This document shows, piece by piece, positions 35,045 through 43,951 of a DNA stretch of 64,000 bases. The notes beneath the pieces were generated by a model, which was given only the letters and a program-made list of their open reading frames with translations, made no database searches and was not told where the DNA came from. The stretch spans positions 266,301,560-266,365,559 of the forward strand of contig JAYESD010000001.1 of assembly GCA_036927565.1 (NCBI GenBank), read 5' to 3'. This DNA is from Tuctoria greenei. Lineage: Eukaryota; Streptophyta; Magnoliopsida; Poales; Poaceae. Each line of letters begins with the position of its first letter. The first letter of the stretch is position 1. A program made the position numbers and the translations under genes.

Positions 35045-35799
35045 ATAAGGAAACTTAGTAAAATACTTGATATAGGGGTAAAATAAGTCTTTTTTTCCTT
35101 TCACATAATTCGTAAGGTTTTTTTGGACAAATAACCTGAAGAACGTTTCGGAACCAGCTTTTGGCAAGCGTAATTTTCTTCGGCTCAGAACAATACCGGT
35201 AATGAAGTTGAATACCCTAACACTGGCTTCGAGTTAGCTTGAAGAGATGTACGGCATTCAAGCTAAACAGTAATAAAAAAATCCGAAGATGAGAAACTGA
35301 GCGTTCTGGTCATCTGATGTCTGCGTCACAATCTGATCCTTAGCCTGATAAGAATATCAAATGGGCAGTTAACACTAAAGCAGCTCATCTCATCGTTTGA
35401 TACACTGGTTTTAAGGGTAAACTACACAACACAAATGCCCCGCATACAAAATACATGGAACCAATACACGGCCAAAAGACCAATTGATAAAATTATTCTT
35501 AATATACATACAACCCTGAATCTAGTGCACAACAACTGAAACTTATCCTCAGGGAAGCGATCTACATCTGGGAAGCCTCGTCAGTTCTGGCAGATAAAAG
35601 CGGGACCTAACAGGGGTAGCAAGTTACTCTAGCTCAGCCCGAGGTGTCTATGCCAATAACTGCGATACAGAGACACCTGTTTCAGATATGTTTAAAACGT
35701 GTGAGAACATTCATTAAGAAACCACAGTGAAATATAATTCAATTAGAACAGACATGCACCTCGTGGAGGAAATTTGTCACGATAGTGTTCCCATTACTT
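35045..35799 (-). other. 3' UTR and downstream flank of NF-YB
   Basis: No ORF is supported. On the minus strand the sequence after the NF-YB stop looks like spliced 3' UTR, with a possible acceptor GAAACAG|GTGTC near 35,677. The transcript end is not determined. The old copia LTR ends 755 bp from the NF-YB stop. Confidence 0.5.
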
Positions 35800-38700
35800 T
35801 CAGTTTGAGATGTCTCCATTATGGTACTGAGAAAGGGATAGCAGAAATGAAAAACTATCAGCACCACTGATATTGAAAGCCGAGTTATAGAAACTAATTT
35901 ACTTCTTATGTTTGCAATGGTTCTAGGAGTGGTGGTGGGGGGTAAGAAACAGCTTCAGTTTTAAATTGTCGGCAGGACAACAATTTTAGTTCAAAAATGA
36001 AATAGATTTGTTGTCCTGACGACAACAACTTGAGAATGGAAGGATTATTATAGAACAAATAACTTAAAAGGAAGCAAGAATCCAAATAAAATTTCAAGTC
36101 AGGAAACTATCACATAAAATCTGTCATCTATACAGTATTTAATCAACAAAGGAATTTTTCATAATAGCTGGTAGTGCATGATGGTGTGTATCACACTAGT
36201 TGGCAGGATGATAGTACATGTGACTCAAAAAAAATGTTCAGACCTTCAGGAGAAGAACTATATAATGGCCAATTTACACAACTAACTTTGGATCTCAACG
36301 CATAAACTATGCTTCCAAGACATACAACAGAATTACATAATAAACAAAAAAATGTCAAGAAAAATTCAGGTAAATCACCTGAGGTTGCATATAACCCATT
36401 CTTTGGCTGTATGCTCCTTGTTGGCTCATCTATAAAGAACAGAAATAGTTTAGCTTCCCAATATGGCACATGGTCAACAGAAAAACGAAACAGACAAAAT
36501 ACTAACCTCTTGTGGGGCTGAGCTACTTGCTCCTCCATGACCCCTTTTAAAAGAGCCATCACCGGCCTTTGTAGTTAACTTACTATCACCCTGTTTATCA
36601 TAAATAGAATGGAGACTGAATCATGTACAGATGTTTAAGCTTGATGATACAATCATGGATTGTCAATGCAGTGCATTAATGCTAGGCCCGCAAGAATTGT
36701 AGCACAAGAACTTGCCAAGGAGTCAGCAATGCCAAATAAAGAGCCATGTAAACATGAGGCGGAGGGTGCAATCATACTTGAACCTAACATATAGCACCTC
36801 ACATGGTGCAGGTTGGAATTTAGATCAAAACTTGTACCCAATAATTTTAAATGAAAGAAAAATTAGACAGTGGGATTAAGAAAAAATACAAAAATATATA
36901 ATTTCCCAAATCCAAAAATATCTTCGGTTCTTGACAATTTAGGCTGATGGGCTATGCCTTAAAAGTTTGAACAATAACATTTCAACTGTGTGCAGTGAGC
37001 AAAATCAGGTGAAAGGGCTCAGCAATAATCTACCTGCTGCAATCGAAGTCACATTTTTCAAAGCCATTTTGAGGTATAAATAAATAAGTTGAAAACCGTT
37101 TCCCCAAGTCCTCAAGAACACAAGAAATCTAGAGAGAATTGGTAGGCATAAATTAAGTAACAGAGACAGTATTAGGAAGAGTTCAATACCACATACCTCC
37201 ATCTGCATTCAGCACAGCCAACCACCAGCCACCAACCACCAGATGCAAGACAAAAAGAAAAGAGACACACCACGTCACATGGAGGATCCAACCAACAAAG
37301 TAAGACAGGCTACAACATAAATCATGCATAAACTTAACAATCTCAAACATAGTTATTAAGACGTCACTTAAGCGGTAAGGCGCCCGGGGAAGTCAAGGTG
37401 TCCCGATCGCTTTGGAAATCTACGTAAGGCGTCCCCAAGGCGTCAGCGCCTCTCTGGGGTGTCTTAAGAGCGTTGGGGCGGCGACGATCCGTGAGGGGCG
37501 GATCTGCACTGCGGAAGAGGCGCCTCTGGTGCCTGAGGGGGAGCTACCGACCCGGGGGCGCAGGCTAGTTAAGTGCAGGCATGGACAGCGGAGTTGCGGC
37601 TGTGCGCGTCAGCGCTCCGGCTGCTATTGCGGGTGCGGGATGGCAGCGCTGCAGGTGGGCGTGGCGGAGTTGCGGCTGTGCGTGTCAGCTCTCCGGCTCC
37701 TGTAGCGGGGCGGCGGAGCTGCCGGTGGGCGTGGCGCGCCCGCTGTGGGCACGGGGTGGTAGAGCTGCTGGTGGGCGTCTGGAGCCAGACATTAGAGTTG
37801 AGGCTGAGGGAGCGGTTGCTGCTTTGGGCCCAGTGTCGTGGCTAACGGGCTTAGACTGTGGGAGTCAGGATGCTGTCGGGCCACTGGTGGTGGGCTGGTT
37901 TCACAATTGTTGGGCCAATTCACCGGTTGACCGGAATATAAAATCGAAACCGGAATTAAAACAGTTTTTCACATTTTACTAAGGCGTCACCTCGCCTTAC
38001 ACCTTATCGCTTAAAAGGTAAAAAGGAGCTCTGTCACCTTACCGCCTTAATAACTATGATCTCAAAAGTAGATCTGGTACGATGTATAGAAGCAATAAAT
38101 AATGTGCTTCTTGGGTGAAGGTACATAATTTTGTAGCCTTGTGCAGCAATGGTAGTAAAAATACTTGCATTACCATTTAGTTAGACAAAGCAATACTGGA
38201 TTATCTCACCATGGAATTCTATGTCATATCCTAGGAATCGAAGGTCGAAAAGGGACTCAAGCTGTTGACAGGAGTTCTTCTGGAGGCCCAGGTGACATAA
38301 CCTAAACGGGAGATGGTCCGGCCCACGAGCCCAGCCCAGTGAAGGAGTCTATTTGAAGTTGTTGGTGAGAGGACTAGAGGGCATCGAGTTGCAACAGAAT
38401 TTGTACTTCTTCTTCCTCCGGCTCTTTTCATGTTCTTCCTCTTCTTTCCCAAATCCTCTTTTGTCTCTCTAGCATCTTCTCCTCTATTTGTTCTTCTGCT
38501 TATCTACTTGTATCACAGATTTGTACTGGTCATTGGTTCTGGAGTGACAAAGAAAAGGAGATTGAACACTGAGCTAATTTTCTTGTCCTATTTTCTGTTG
38601 TGATTTATCTGAGTTCGTCGGATTTTATCTCTATTCAATCGGTGATTGTTATACTGGTATCAGAGACAGCTACGATCTTAATGGAGTATCCATGTTTGAT

Positions 38701-39631
38701 GGCAATGTGTTTGATGACAAAGAGGTCAAAATTTGGATTGATAAATGGGAATCAATTTTCACCTTCACCTGTATTCCAGATTTCTTCAAAGTTACTGCTG
38801 CATCTGCACATTTGAAGAGTATTGCCAGAGATTGGTTTCGATCTTACTCCTATAGATTCACTGATTTTCAAAATTGGGATCTATTTCTTGCTGAGATTAC
38901 AAGAGAGTTTGGTGATGCCGATGAGGAGCTCAAGCACAGAGGTATGACCACGGCGGAGGAGACCACGGTGTCCTCCGTGACCCAGATTGACACAGACGCC
39001 AAGCTTTCGAACCTTCCCGGCGTCATCACCGTCGTTGACAAGACGAGTGATTTTGTCACTGTCGACACCACTGTTGAGTCCGACGAACGGGAAGGCTTGA
39101 CCGGAGTGGAGGAAGGCGCGTCGCGCGACCAGATCCCGGTCGACACGGAACTCGTCGAGGCGCCGCACCACCAGCTCCCCACCGAGAGCTCCAAGTTGCT
39201 CGTCGTGGAGTGGTCCGACGCCGACCACCTCACCTTCACCTGTGACATCGAGCACGTGGCCGAGGCGCGCACCTTCTACGGCTACCAGCGCGTCGCCGAC
39301 TCCGTCGACATCGGGCGCAAGTTCGTCTACAACCTGGTCGTGGCCGACATCAAGCGTGCCGTCACCATCCTCGTCATGGCTGAAGCCCGCATCAGCCACT
39401 TCGGTGAGTCCCAGCGCCACACCCGCGAGGATGCCGTCATGATCCACACCAATGGCAAGGCTGGAATCAGCAACGACAACAAGGTCGACCTTCACAAGGT
39501 CACCGCCAGGAATGGCTTACTCTTCATCTCCGCGCGTAGGTTCGACTTCCCCCTCTGTCTCCGATTGCGTCACAACCATGGCCACCACCACAGTTGGTCG
39601 TGGCGGTCATCGTCAGCGCGACGCACTCCAG

Positions 39632-39662
<31 letters not shown>

Positions 39663-42600
39663 GGCTACTCGCCCGGTTGTAGGAGCTCCGTGCGGGGCGC
39701 GTTTTCCTCGCTGCACTCAACAACTTGCTCCGCGCCTTCACCCTCCCCGACGACCTAGATCACGCGCTGGCCCAGCGCGAGCCCAAGCTGGCGCATCTCG
39801 CCGCTGGCGGGAAGCTCAGCGTCACCATGCAGGTGCGTGCAGCGTCCGCGTACGTGTGGCTCGACGTGCTCGTCCATGACGGTGACCATCTCTGGTGGGT
39901 CGACCTCTCGTTTTGGTTCCTCAGCTGCAACCCCGACGAGCCCACCCTGCTCTTCCACACCTACTGCTACGAGGCGGAGCACCACCAGCACCGCCAAAGC
40001 CAACCTCCACCACCATGGCCACAAACCGCCACCGCTCGCATGCCACCTGTTCGATGAAATGTTGCAGTACAGCAACATGCTTGGCGAGTTAACCTGGGAG
40101 TTCCTCTGGTGGATCATACACGGCGTGTTGCTTGGCGTCGTGTTACCCGCGTTTGACATCTTCTCCGCCGACGCCGTCGTCAAGGCTCAGATTAACGGAT
40201 TGTTTCTACAGATTCTCTCATCTCCAGTTGCAAGTTTCAGATCTGCTGCATCTGAAGTTATTGTGAAGGTTGCAGCTGTTGCTCAGGGTATGAATATTTC
40301 TGAAGGGAACTCTGATGTCAAGCTGGCAACACGTGCATCGATAATGCATCTCAGGTTACCTTCTCAAATGGTATGGAGTGTGACTATATCATGACAGTTC
40401 TTTGTGAAGCAAATCAGTCTCCAGAGGTGCAGATAAGGCAGGTCGCATGTGAGTGTTTGGTGGCCTTAGTGCCGATGTTGCTGGAGACTACTGAAGCAAG
40501 AAGACCAGAACCTGGATGAAGGTGATTCAAATCTTGCAGTGGCCGGGGGAATTTGTTTGGGTCTGATGACAAGGACTGTTAGGGATAATATTGTTCCTCT
40601 TGATATGCATTTTGTGGACGAAAACATAACAAAGCAGTTTGTGGAGGCACTGGCTGCTGGTGCCGATGTATCTATAATTGGTCAGTTTGCTGTTGGTTTC
40701 TACTTTGCTTACCTTGGGGCTGAGGAGGTCTTTGTGACCACCAAGCAGAATGATGATGAGCAGTATGTCTGGGAATCTCATGCTGTCTTTGACAATGTCA
40801 GATATACTCGTGCATATACCTATGAGCACCAATACAACTTGCTTCTGGACCTGCCTCACAAGATGGCTGAAGAGGCTCTGCCTTTCAGACTTCTGATTTT
40901 AGATTCTGTGATTGCACTATTAGGTGTTGATTTCAGTGACACAAATGAACTTGGAGAGCATCAGCAAATACAAGCACAGATGCTGTCCCGTTTTACTAGG
41001 ATTGTTGAGGAGCTAGCTAATGAATGGAAGCACAAATCTGATTCACTGGAAATCAAATTGGATGAAGCCAATCAGTCTTACATGTTAGAGGTTGATTCCT
41101 TTAATTCTGTGGTGAAAGCACTGGATGCACCAAATGCATTGCTGGCAGAGAACGCAACTGAACTTTCTGATCTTCAGAACAAGTTGCAGTCTTTGAAAGG
41201 TGGAATAACTCAGCAGTATGAATACATCAAAGTGTCAAATGAGCGTCTTGATGTTGCCGAGAAAGAAATATTTGACTTGAGAGTAGAACTTGAGCAACTT
41301 CAGTCAAAGCTCCAAGCTTTGGAAGAAGAGAAGATGGATGCTATTAATAGTGCGAATCATGCAGGTTCCCAAATTGAGTCCAAATATGAAGAGAAGCTCT
41401 TTTTCATTATGTTGAGTATGTGGTTGGGAAAGGCGTACCACGTGTTCGGATTCCTGCTAGTAATGCTAGCGCCGCTCACTACAAGGAGGATTACTATGTG
41501 CTGCGATCTCGCTTTCCTGCAGCAGCAGCGTGAGGTCACGCTGCATCTCAAGGAGGGAATAATGTCATATCCCAGGAATCGAAGGTAGAAAAGGGGCTCA
41601 AGCTGTTGACGGGAGTTCTTCTGGAGGCCCAGGTGACATAACCTAAACGGGAGATGGTCCGGCCCATGAGCCCAGCCCAGTGAAGGAGTCTATTTGAAGC
41701 TGTTGGTGAGGGGACCAGAGGGCATCGAGTTGCAACAGAATCTGTGCTTCTTTTTCCTCCGGCTCTTTTCGCGTTCTTCCTCTTCTTTCCCAAATCCTCT
41801 TCTGTCTCTCTAGAATCTTCTCCTCTATCTGTTCTTCTGCTTATCTACTTGTATCACAGATTTGTACTGGTCATTGGTTCTGGAGTGACAGAGAAAAGGA
41901 GATTGAACACTGAGCTAATTTCGTTGTCCTATTTTCTGATGTGATTTATCTGTGTTCGTCGGATTTTATCTCTATTCGATCGGTGATTGTTACATTCTAG
42001 GAGACGATACTTAAGAGGAAGATAACTCTTCAAGAAATTACATTCAGTAGCACTGTTTACTAGTTAGGAACACATCAACTTGTTTATATCGTCAACTAAA
42101 GCAATAAATAGGTACCGGAAACATGGCAGGCAGGTGAAGTGGGGGCACTAAAACTTAACCATGCTGAAGAAATTAATGTTTAATCATTGCTAGAATCCAA
42201 ATTGTCATAAACTGGTGATGGCTCAGCATAGCTCCTAAAGTTCTCATCCACCTTATCCATCTCAGAACAACTGAAGACGATTTAAGCAAGCACCACCTAC
42301 GCACCTCTCTGTACTTTTGCAGGTACACCTTGAGGGGTTCGATGTAGTCCTCGAATCCCAGCGTGGCCATCGCCCAGAGCAGGTCGTCGCCGTTGATGGT
42401 CTTCCGCTTCTCCCTCTGACACTTGTCGCTTGCCCTGAATCCCCAAAACGGTAACATGTCAACACAAAACCTCCACCTAAGCTTTAATGCGCAGAATTCC
42501 AATCCAAATTCAAAGCCAATCAAACTTTCAGAAAACAAAACTCCAAACCAAACAGAGCAGCATCGTGCAAGCTCCGGTCAGGGGTCTGCGCACTCACTCG

Positions 42601-42818
42601 CTGGTGATGAAGGAGATGAACTCAGAGACGCACTCCTGCACCATCTCCTTGGCGTCCTTAGCGATCTTCCCGTTGGCCGGGATGGCCTTCTTCATGATGC
42701 GGCTGATGTTGGCGATGGGCAGGAACCTGTCCTGCTCCCTGACACCGCCGCCGCCCCTGGGGCTTCCGCTCTCGTGGCTCCCACCGCCACCCCCGGGACT
42801 CGTCGGCCCGTTCGCCAT
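35800..42818 (-). CDS. NF-YB: NF-YB transcription factor subunit, five coding exons, intact
   Basis: NF-YB pairs with NF-YC through a histone fold, and the dimer recruits NF-YA to CCAAT boxes or CCT-domain proteins in the nucleus. Exons: 42,818-42,598; 42,434-42,305; 36,590-36,507; 36,429-36,379; 35,826-35,800. All introns are GT-AG and phases agree, giving 170 residues. Residues 1-28 are Gly/Ser-rich. The core runs from REQDRFLPIANISRIMKK to PLKVYLQKYRE, and the tail has QGAYSQRMGYMQPQ and YHNGDISN. KIAKDAKE, with Lys where LEC1-type proteins have Asp, makes it non-LEC1 type. From memory it is closest to maize NF-YB2. Intron 2 (5,714 bp) carries two transposons without harming the coding exons. 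Plus-strand ORFs over exons 1-2 are shadows. Confidence 0.95.
36591..37347 (-). other. NF-YB: NF-YB intron 2, distal part
   Basis: Intron sequence between the acceptor at 36,591-36,592 and the hAT element. AT-rich, without a further domain-bearing ORF. The last 8 bp (37,340-37,347) are one copy of the hAT target duplication. Confidence 0.7.
37348..38058. mobile_element. Non-autonomous hAT-type DNA element in NF-YB intron 2
   Basis: 711 bp with terminal inverted repeats CATAGTTATTAAG / CTTAATAACTATG and a perfect 8-bp target duplication ATCTCAAA (37,340-37,347 and 38,059-38,066), the hAT size. The subterminal (A)AGGCG and GGTAAGG blocks are also inverted. The interior (37,560-37,800) is strikingly GC-rich, with a direct repeat built on GCGGAGTTGCGGCTGTGCG (about 37,589 and 37,664). 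No transposase is present. Confidence 0.9.
38222..38653 (+). repeat. 5' LTR of the Pack-type element
   Basis: 432 bp, TGTCATATCC to GATTGTTATA. The terminal CA is mutated to TA here. Partner at 41,563-41,994. Confidence 0.93.
38655..38666 (+). other. Primer-binding site of the Pack-type element
   Basis: TGGTATCAGAGA, one mismatch to the initiator tRNA-Met site TGGTATCAGAGC, one base after the LTR. Confidence 0.85.
38692..38940 (+). pseudogene. Gag N-terminal fragment in the Pack-type element
   Basis: The ATG at 38,692 opens about 83 residues of gag-like protein (IWIDKWESIFTFTCIPDFF, ARDWFRSYSYRF, FLAEITREFGD), as in Ty3-type Retrotrans_gag domains. The frame then continues into foreign GC-rich sequence to 39,879, giving a 395-codon hybrid ORF. 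Confidence 0.75.
38941..40169 (+). other. GC-rich captured segments of unknown origin
   Basis: Base composition jumps at 38,941. At least two pieces seem present. The first, to about 39,600, stays in the gag frame (e.g. DIGRKFVYNLVVADIKRA). The second, 39,700-40,160, has a readable frame (LLRAFTLPDDLDHAL, AYVWLDVLVHDGDHLWW). A run of 28 Gs separates them. I do not recognise either family. They may be further transduced host exons. Confidence 0.5.
39637..39664. repeat. Homopolymer of 28 guanines
   Basis: An uninterrupted G run inside the Pack-type element. Its length may not be reliable in the assembly. Confidence 0.9.
40170..40634 (+). pseudogene. Importin beta-1 fragments captured by the Pack-type element
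   Basis: Importin beta carries NLS cargo through nuclear pores. Three blocks appear in the order of the importin protein: DAVVKAQINGLFLQILSSPVA and QGMNISEGNSDVKLATRA (40,170-40,335); ECDYIM and QSPEVQIRQVACECLV (40,373-40,462); then ALVPMLLET and LAVAGGICLGLMTRTV to VDENITK (40,463-40,634). Segments of the protein between blocks are missing cleanly and no introns remain, as expected from spliced cDNA or repeated deletion. Two small frameshifts lie between blocks. Confidence 0.85.
40539..41588 (+). CDS. Chimeric ORF: importin beta / HSP90 / RAD51-DMC1 / coiled coil
   Basis: One open frame of about 350 codons from GTG at 40,539 (the frame is also open a little upstream). Residues 1-32 importin beta; 33-80 HSP90 N-domain (AGADVSIIGQFAVGFYFAYL, NDDEQYVWES); 82-158 RAD51/DMC1 recombinase core (RAYTYEHQYNLLL and the Walker B-like LLILDSVIALL at 118-128); 159-287 a heptad-rich coiled coil, perhaps from a WEB-family protein (tentative); then a tail ending in the 3' LTR. 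Each fragment is far too short for its parent function. The open frame may be chance or selection. No internal intron is seen. Confidence 0.75.
   Translation: MAGGICLGLMTRTVRDNIVPLDMHFVDENITKQFVEALAAGADVSIIGQFAVGFYFAYLGAEEVFVTTKQNDDEQYVWESHAVFDNVRYTRAYTYEHQYNLLLDLPHKMAEEALPFRLLILDSVIALLGVDFSDTNELGEHQQIQAQMLSRFTRIVEELANEWKHKSDSLEIKLDEANQSYMLEVDSFNSVVKALDAPNALLAENATELSDLQNKLQSLKGGITQQYEYIKVSNERLDVAEKEIFDLRVELEQLQSKLQALEEEKMDAINSANHAGSQIESKYEEKLFFIMLSMWLGKAYHVFGFLLVMLAPLTTRRITMCCDLAFLQQQREVTLHLKEGIMSYPRNRR
40635..40778 (+). pseudogene. HSP90 N-terminal domain fragment
   Basis: 48 codons covering the part of the ATP-binding domain with the glycine-rich GQFAVGFYFAYL (GQFGVGFYSAYL in canonical HSP90) and DDEQYVWES. 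Fused in frame to importin beta upstream and RAD51/DMC1 downstream. Confidence 0.85.
40782..41012 (+). pseudogene. RAD51/DMC1 recombinase fragment
   Basis: 77 codons with RAYTYEHQYNLLL, KMAEE, FRLLILDSVIALLGVDFS and QAQMLSRFTRI, matching the region around Walker B of RAD51/DMC1. The Walker A part is not captured. Confidence 0.87.
41013..41398 (+). pseudogene. Captured coiled-coil protein fragment
   Basis: About 128 codons with regular Leu/Val/Ile heptads and many Glu/Lys/Gln residues (SNERLDVAEKEIFDLRVELE, LQSKLQALEEEKMDAINS). Recalled similarity to WEB-family chloroplast-movement proteins is tentative. Confidence 0.55.
41550..41562 (+). other. Polypurine tract of the Pack-type element
   Basis: AAGGAGGGAATAA directly before the 3' LTR. 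Confidence 0.75.
41563..41994 (+). repeat. 3' LTR of the Pack-type element
   Basis: 432 bp, same length as the 5' copy, TGTCATATCC to GATTGTTACA, then the TTCTA duplication. Confidence 0.93.
42000..42304 (-). other. NF-YB: NF-YB intron 2, proximal part
   Basis: Sequence between the Pack-type element and the exon 2 donor. If the intron is retained, the NF-YB frame stays open from the donor to a stop at 42,173, which would add 43 novel residues after the histone fold. No independent gene is seen. Confidence 0.6.
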
Positions 42819-43257
42819 CCGGCGGTCCTGCAGCACCACCCACCAAGCCGAAACCCTAGATCCATCAGCTCAGCCCTCCGAACCCTGGCCCGGCGCGGTG
42901 GCGCGAGCGGAGAGGTTTGGAGAAGAGGGAGGGAGGCGTACCTTATATAGGCGCGTGCGCACGCGACGTGGAGGCAGTTGGCGAGGTGGCGCGCGGGGAG
43001 GGCGGGGGAGCGAGGTGGGGAGGCGAGCGAGGGAGCAGGGCTGCGGGGAGGGCGGCGAGTGTGAGATCGGACGCTGGAGAAGAGAAGGCGGCCCGGGCGG
43101 GTGCGATGCGGGGGTGGCGGTATCCGGGCCGTTCGTGGGTTATATTAGCCCGATGCAGGCGCCGCCGCGTGGGTACCGGTGCACTGTGGACGCGGTTCAC
43201 GGTGGACCGGTGGTTGGTATTAAACCCTATGATGCATAGGGATTGACGATGATGGAC
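42819..43257 (-). promoter_or_regulatory. NF-YB: NF-YB promoter and 5' UTR
   Basis: TATA box CTATATAAGG on the minus strand at 42,941-42,950, about 125 bp before the ATG at 42,818. The surrounding 600 bp are CpG- and GC-rich, unlike the flanks. Transcription probably starts near 42,915 (inferred from the TATA distance). Confidence 0.7.
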
Positions 43258-43260
43258 TTA

Positions 43261-43462
43261 GGCCCTGTTTGACACAGCTGGAACTTGTTACAAAAGCAGC
43301 TTGTTTGAAAAGCTGATGGAAAACAGTTTCTGTTTATGTCCTGCTTTTAGTTTATTCTGAAAAACGGGTGAACTAATAAGTTGTTATCTAAGTTTCCTGT
43401 TTGGCACACCCTCAACTTATTTTTATGAAGAAGTTGCAGTAGAAGTTGTGCTAAACAGAGTC
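43261..43462. mobile_element. Tourist-like MITE upstream of NF-YB
   Basis: 202 bp with imperfect inverted ends GGCCCTGTTTGACACAGC and (reverse complement of the right end) GACTCTGTTTAGCACAAC, and a TTA target duplication at 43,258-43,260 and 43,463-43,465, as for PIF/Harbinger MITEs. It lies about 310 bp upstream of the NF-YB TATA box. Confidence 0.85.
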
Positions 43463-43465
43463 TTA

Positions 43466-43951
43466 ACCGGTATTATATTCCACATAGCCGAATAATTGCC
43501 TCAGCTACAGTACCGTCACGGATGCATGAGATGGCCGAATCTGGAACCAACTCAGCTCACCATTTTCTGGCGACATTGGGCACTTAGGGGTGAGAAAAAA
43601 TTGAAAAACAAACACTGAAATCGAAATAAACGGAAACTAAACCGAACCGGAACCGGTTAAACTGGGGCAAATTTTGGTTGTGAGAGTGTGGAAACCGATT
43701 TTTTTTATTTCAATTTATTTTCCCGATTAACCGAACTAGCGCATTGTAATAAAAATAAGCCCATCGACAGCCCAAACGCTAAGCATATAAAGTCTAACAC
43801 CTCAGACCTAGCAATGGGTCCATCGGTAGATCTAAAGTCACTCTTTGTTCCTCTTTCTTCCTCACGGGCAGTAGCCACGCACGCTGACCGCCAACGCTCG
43901 CCACCGTCATGCCCGTCACCGCCGCTACCTGATGAGTCATGCCTTGCCGCC
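43466..43951. other. Gene-free flank between MITE and Sirevirus A
   Basis: About 490 bp of upstream sequence with no gene or repeat that I can identify. It ends at the Sirevirus A LTR. Confidence 0.5.

Larger units (their letters stand above)
38222..41994 (+). mobile_element. Pack-type LTR retrotransposon carrying host gene fragments
   Basis: 3,773 bp with two 432-bp LTRs, a perfect 5-bp target duplication TTCTA (38,217-38,221 and 41,995-41,999), a tRNA-Met primer site (38,655-38,666) and a polypurine tract (41,550-41,562). A gag N-terminus is kept, but protease, RT and integrase are absent. In their place are cDNA-like pieces of several host genes. The layout recalls maize Bs1, which also carries transduced cellular exons. 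The LTRs differ at roughly 20 of 432 sites by eye, so the insertion is not recent. It lies antisense inside NF-YB intron 2. Confidence 0.93.

Noticed and set aside
38868..39495. Minus-strand ORFs of 134 and 204 residues
   Set aside because: They lie opposite the GC-rich captured segment. The plus frame is open in continuity with gag, and the minus products match nothing recognised.
40539..41012. Independent importin, HSP90 or RAD51 gene loci
   Set aside because: Each match is a short intronless fragment inside an LTR pair with a target duplication. No full gene is present.
42423..43246. Long plus-strand ORFs over the NF-YB promoter and exons 1-2
   Set aside because: They are GC-driven shadows of the minus-strand NF-YB exons and promoter, with no recognisable domain.
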